Assembly: GCA_947177925.1 (NCBI GenBank) | Contig: CAMWWJ010000116.1 | Coordinates: 1-9,567 of the forward strand | Length of the DNA stretch: 9,567 nt | Direction: 5' to 3' | Source: an uncultured Lachnospiraceae bacterium | GTDB taxonomy: Bacteria; Bacillota; Clostridia; Lachnospirales; Lachnospiraceae | Part shown: positions 6,164 to 9,567 of the stretch, in pieces | Position numbering within the stretch: position 1 is the stretch's first letter | How the letters are laid out: each line of letters starts with the position of its first letter | Program-made: the position numbers and the translations under genes | Notes under the pieces: model-generated | What the model saw: only the letters and a program-made list of their open reading frames with translations | Database searches by the model: none | What the model was told of the DNA's origin: nothing

Positions 6164-8734
6164 ATGAGTGATATTTTATTTGGCAATAACAATTGCCCTG
6201 TTATTAAGAAGCTGTCAAACCGTTATTTCAAATCAAACAAGAGCAGAAATATAATTGCAGTAATTGCAATCATATTGACTACGATACTATTTACTACGAT
6301 TTTTACATTAGGTTCTGGATTGATTGACACCGTACAGGAGCAAAATATCAGAAAGGCGGGCGGTGATGGACAGGCGGTTTTAAACTATATTAGTGATGAT
6401 ATTTATAACAATATTGAGGGCAATTCTCTCATTGAAAAGATTGCCTACACAAAAGCGGTTTCCTACCGCTTGAAGAATGAAGGATTGGAAAAGTGGCGTT
6501 CTGATTTGTGGTATATGGATGATACTGCTTTAGAGTTTGCCCGTTATGAGCCGACAACAGGTCATAAACCAGAATCCCAAAATGAGATTATTGCAGACAC
6601 AAGAACATTGGAGGCATTAGGAGTAAAAGCGGAGATTGGTGAAATCGTTTCTCTAAAATATGAAATTAAAGGAATAGAATATGAGGCGGATTTTATTCTC
6701 TGTGGATTTTGGGAAACAGACAGCTTGAGTAATATTGGGCGAATTATTGTTTCTGAAGCCTTTGTTGAAAGTCGTTCTGACATTCTGACATACACATATC
6801 CTGTTGATAATGACTATTCGGGTATTGTGACTGCCTATATCATGTTTCGTGGGAAAGGCGATATAGAATCAAAATTAAATGAATTGCTTTCCGAAACAGG
6901 CTATACTTGCGACACAATGGGAGGAAGCCAGATTGAAGAAAACTATATTATTGCACGTGTCAGTCCTGCATACCAAAGCTCTAATCTGTTTGAAAATCCT
7001 ATGCTGCTCATTTCTGGTATAGCAGGCATACTTTTGATAATAATTACTGGATATTTGATTATTTACAATATTTTTCAAATATCAGTAATACAAGATATTC
7101 AGTCCTATGGACAATTAAAGACCTTAGGAACGACGAAGCAGCAGATAAAAAAGATGATTAACTGTCAGGCAGTTAAACTTTCTCTGATAGGAGTTCCCAT
7201 TGGTTTGCTGATTGGATTCTTTCTAGGACGTGCATTAGTACCATTTTTAATGAATGGAACAATTTATACTGCTGATGCAGGCATAACTGTAACTGCCAAC
7301 CCGCTAATTTTTATAGGAGCGGCTGCGTTTGCAATCTTTACCGTTTTGATTAGTGTACGAAAACCTGCCAAAATCGCAGGGACAGTATCTCTGATTGAAG
7401 CCATTAGATATACAGAAAATGATGTATCTGCATTTAGTGGAAAGAAAAATATACTGAAAAATTCTACACATGGGGCAAAAATCCATCGTATGGCGTTGGC
7501 AAATCTAGGAAGGAATCGTAAACGTACAATACTCGTAATTGTTTCCATGACATTATCGTTGGTACTGTTCAATACAGTATTCACTTTTTCCAGCGGCTTT
7601 GATATAAATAAATATATTGCAAAGTTTGTAAATACTGATTTTGTAATTTCTAGTGCGGATTATTTTCAGTTTCGATATGAAACGAGCAGCCATGATTTGT
7701 CGGAATCATTTGTAGAAGCAGTAATGGAAAGCGACTGCTTTGAAGCGGGAGGAAAATTATATACAACCCGTGTGTTAGAAGAAGCTTTTTCTACTGAAAA
7801 CAGTGTTTTTTCAAATTACAATACTGATGAAAATGATAACCCGCTTGTGGATTTTTACGGAGCAGATGACTTCCTGCTAAAAAACATGGATATTATAGAA
7901 GGAACGATAGACTGGCAGGCTCTTAAAACGGGAAAATATGTTTTGCTTAATGTAGAATGTGATGATAACGGAAATATGATTGACAATCCAGATATCAAGG
8001 TAGGCGATACGATTCGTTTTAATCATGTTGGGATGGACGGACTTTCAAGTACTACTGATAATCATTTTGAACTTATCGTAATGGCAAAAGTCTGTGTAAA
8101 TGAAAATACGGCTACTACTCGGAATACAGGCGCGTCACGATTTTATATGCCAACCGAAAATTATCTGCCACTTTGCACTTCACCGCATCTTGTCAGCTTT
8201 CCCTTTAATGTAAAGGATGGCACAGATACTCAGATGAAAGAATTTTTAGACAGTTATGTAAAAGATATAGAGCCAAGTATGGATTTTGATTGTAGGGAAA
8301 CATATGTAAGTTCTTTTGAAAATCTGACTTCGCTAATTGTAACAATCGGTGGAACTTTAAGTATTGTGATTGGCTTTATTGGAATTGTTAATTTTGTGAA
8401 CTCTGTATTGACAAGTATTATTACCAGAAGAAAAGAATTTGCCATGTTGCAAAGCATCGGTATGACAGGAAAGCAGTTAAAGCAGTTGATTTCCTGTGAG
8501 GGACTGTATTATTCGGTAGGAACAGTTTTTGCCTCTGCTGTATTTGGGACATTGTTTTCAATCATAATTGTGAAAGGTATTTCTGACGGTATCTGGTTCT
8601 TTACTTACCGTTTCGTGATGTGGCCTATGTTAGTGATATATCCGTGTCTTATCATTCTGACAATCTTAATACCTGCATTGCTTTATAAGCAGATTAGTAA
8701 GACGAGTATTATAGAACGCCTGCGCCAAAACTAA
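6164..8734 (+). CDS. FtsX-family ABC transporter permease, 856 residues, large extracellular domains
   Basis: ATG 6164 has GGAGG (6153-6157) 6 nt upstream. About eight membrane segments are visible, near residues 29-51, 280-305, 338-362, 379-399, 453-475, 721-748, 784-804 and 818-842. They form two FtsX-like units (about 284-400 and 725-845), each preceded by a large extracellular domain: about 52-279, and about 476-720. Each FtsX unit has the usual cytosolic coupling stretch (GQLKTLGTTKQQIKK; MLQSIGMTGKQLKQ), and the protein ends in the typical SIIERLR. This duplicated MacB-like plan differs from ten-segment BceB (about 650 residues). With the neighbouring ATPase and the sensor pair lacking a sensor domain, it likely handles a membrane-active compound such as a lantibiotic or other peptide antibiotic and may also pass the signal to the kinase. 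Substrate is unknown. Confidence 0.94.
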   Translation: MSDILFGNNNCPVIKKLSNRYFKSNKSRNIIAVIAIILTTILFTTIFTLGSGLIDTVQEQNIRKAGGDGQAVLNYISDDIYNNIEGNSLIEKIAYTKAVSYRLKNEGLEKWRSDLWYMDDTALEFARYEPTTGHKPESQNEIIADTRTLEALGVKAEIGEIVSLKYEIKGIEYEADFILCGFWETDSLSNIGRIIVSEAFVESRSDILTYTYPVDNDYSGIVTAYIMFRGKGDIESKLNELLSETGYTCDTMGGSQIEENYIIARVSPAYQSSNLFENPMLLISGIAGILLIIITGYLIIYNIFQISVIQDIQSYGQLKTLGTTKQQIKKMINCQAVKLSLIGVPIGLLIGFFLGRALVPFLMNGTIYTADAGITVTANPLIFIGAAAFAIFTVLISVRKPAKIAGTVSLIEAIRYTENDVSAFSGKKNILKNSTHGAKIHRMALANLGRNRKRTILVIVSMTLSLVLFNTVFTFSSGFDINKYIAKFVNTDFVISSADYFQFRYETSSHDLSESFVEAVMESDCFEAGGKLYTTRVLEEAFSTENSVFSNYNTDENDNPLVDFYGADDFLLKNMDIIEGTIDWQALKTGKYVLLNVECDDNGNMIDNPDIKVGDTIRFNHVGMDGLSSTTDNHFELIVMAKVCVNENTATTRNTGASRFYMPTENYLPLCTSPHLVSFPFNVKDGTDTQMKEFLDSYVKDIEPSMDFDCRETYVSSFENLTSLIVTIGGTLSIVIGFIGIVNFVNSVLTSIITRRKEFAMLQSIGMTGKQLKQLISCEGLYYSVGTVFASAVFGTLFSIIIVKGISDGIWFFTYRFVMWPMLVIYPCLIILTILIPALLYKQISKTSIIERLRQN

Positions 8735-8750
8735 ATTTAATTTACTAAAA

Positions 8751-8781
8751 GCCGAGGAGTGTGATTTGCTCCTCGGTTTTT
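8751..8781 (+). terminator. Rho-independent terminator after the ABC permease
   Basis: CCGAGGAG (8752-8759) pairs with CTCCTCGG (8769-8776) around a 9-nt loop and is followed by five Ts (8777-8781). AAAAG at 8747-8751 can extend the stem against the T run. It starts 17 nt after the permease stop and closes the operon. Confidence 0.9.
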
Positions 8782-8851
8782 AAATGTCACAAAGAAAAAA
8801 GAGTGGTAAATTGACAATGATTACTTGACAAAAACGAAACAAGATAAAAGT

Positions 8852-8880
8852 TTGAACAGTGAATATGTTTGTGATATGAT
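8852..8880 (+). promoter_or_regulatory. Candidate sigma-A promoter reading into the Dgt remnant
   Basis: -35 TTGAAC (8852-8857), 17-bp spacer, -10 TATGAT (8875-8880), with TGTGA immediately before the -10 box as in many clostridial promoters. The predicted start near 8887 falls inside or at the edge of the Dgt-homologous frame, and no ribosome binding site with an in-frame start follows closely. The promoter may belong to a gene that was lost or joined here. Two further TTGACA hexamers (8811-8816, 8825-8830) have no matching -10 box. Confidence 0.5.
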
Positions 8881-9567
8881 AAAGCCACAAAAAATTTTGT
8901 TCCGTATAAATTTCATACAGAAAAAGGATTAAATTCTGATTGTGTAAATCCTGACAGTATAGATGTGAAATTACATAAACTGGGTTATTTTTATTCCGAA
9001 CAGGATTTATTCCAAGAAATATGTGCGGATACTGGAACGGCACTTTCGGATGGTTCCTATGCCAGACATCCGTTGACATTTCTCATGGAAGCTGCCGATG
9101 ATATTGCTTATGCTACTTCGGATTTGGAAGATGCTTTAAAGAAGGGGATGTTTACGGTTGATCAATTTATAGAATATTATAAAGCATCAATACAAGCACT
9201 GCCTGACGAGGATAAGAGTAAAAAGAAAAAATCAATTGAATTATTTAATAATCTGGAAGAACGTATAAACTCCTCAGAGCGCAGTCGGGAAAAGGATCTT
9301 GTTAATTTTCAGAAATGGACTGTATATACAAAACAATGGTTAATATACGTTGTTACATATAGTTTTTCACAAAATTATAAACATATTATGCAGGGAAATT
9401 ATTGTAAGGACTTATTTGACGACGGATTTCACAAGTATTCCATAGAAATCTTAAAAGGCGCAATGTCCGAATTTGTTTTTGATTCAGCAGGAATCTTAAA
9501 GCTGGAATTATCCGCACAGAAAATTATCACCTCACTTTTAAATGATTTTATATATGCTGTTTTGTAT
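8875..9567 (+). pseudogene. dgt: dGTP triphosphohydrolase, N-terminally truncated; 3' end outside window
   Basis: Frame 1 is open from the TGA at 8872-8874 to the last base, 231 codons. From about residue 30 it aligns well with E. coli Dgt as I recall it: KLGYFYSEQDLF against KPGYYLSEEAYI, then RHPLTFLMEAADDIAY (9064-9111) and the SDLEDALKKGMFTVDQF stretch. Dgt hydrolyses dGTP to deoxyguanosine and triphosphate. The AADD acidic pair, part of the metal site, is present. The preceding roughly 200 residues, which hold the HxxxH-type histidine and the HDIGNPPFGH metal and catalytic motif, are absent; upstream is only a terminator and promoter. No ribosome binding site or good start exists (first in-frame ATG is 9085, already inside the conserved core). 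It therefore cannot make an active HD hydrolase from this DNA alone and is best read as a remnant. Confidence 0.8.

Noticed and set aside
8782..8792. A single reverse-oriented 10/11 match to the operator unit downstream of the permease
   Set aside because: It is one isolated unit, not a tandem pair, and has no -10 box at the 6-nt distance. About one such match is expected by chance in this window.
8254..9079. Minus-strand ORFs opposite the permease end and the Dgt remnant (8254-8457 and 8780-9079)
   Set aside because: They are shadows of better plus-strand coding sequence; the second also spans the terminator-promoter spacer and has no family features.
1..9567. CRISPR arrays, tRNA or rRNA genes, insertion sequences, integrases
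   Set aside because: I saw no regularly spaced repeats, no tRNA-like cloverleaf, no rRNA sequence, and no transposase or recombinase motif in any frame.

Overview
The window looks like the chromosome of a gut-type Clostridia, most likely a Lachnospiraceae. This rests on the coaD - coiled-coil gene pair, strong AGGAGG ribosome binding sites, clostridial-style promoters and a generally AT-rich composition. The species call is inference from gene content; no rRNA or other taxonomic marker is present.

Left part (1-3166), ordinary chromosomal genes: the 3' end of coaD (last step but one of CoA synthesis), then a tightly coupled gene for a 209-residue alanine-rich coiled-coil protein. A strong bidirectional terminator separates this from a convergent gene on the minus strand. 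That gene encodes an unusual fusion: a complete MATE efflux transporter with a cytidylate-kinase-like nucleotide-kinase domain at its C-terminus. It has a near-consensus promoter, but an intrinsic terminator starts only about 13 nt after the predicted transcription start, so expression probably depends on read-through or antitermination.

Middle (3160-8781), visibly more AT-rich: an unrecognised ORF with no credible start codon (probably a remnant), then a four-gene antimicrobial-peptide-type sensing and export module. It consists of an OmpR-family response regulator and a histidine kinase with a six-residue extracellular loop (ATGA overlap), then an ABC ATPase and an 856-residue FtsX-family permease. 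The two halves have separate promoters. Both carry the same tandem pair of 11-bp repeats (consensus CTGYGASAWTT), ending exactly 6 nt before the -10 box. This is strong internal evidence that the response regulator controls both its own gene and the transporter. A rho-independent terminator closes the module.

Right part (8782-9567): a short AT-rich spacer with a good sigma-A-type promoter that runs into a dGTP triphosphohydrolase (Dgt) reading frame. The Dgt frame lacks the N-terminal half that carries the HD metal-binding motif, and it continues past the window edge. The broken genes on both sides of the two-component/ABC module suggest it was acquired or rearranged as a cassette, but no integrase, transposase or clear terminal repeats are visible. 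I did not find a wholly new system. The most notable items are the duplicated operator architecture, the MATE-kinase fusion and its attenuator-like leader.
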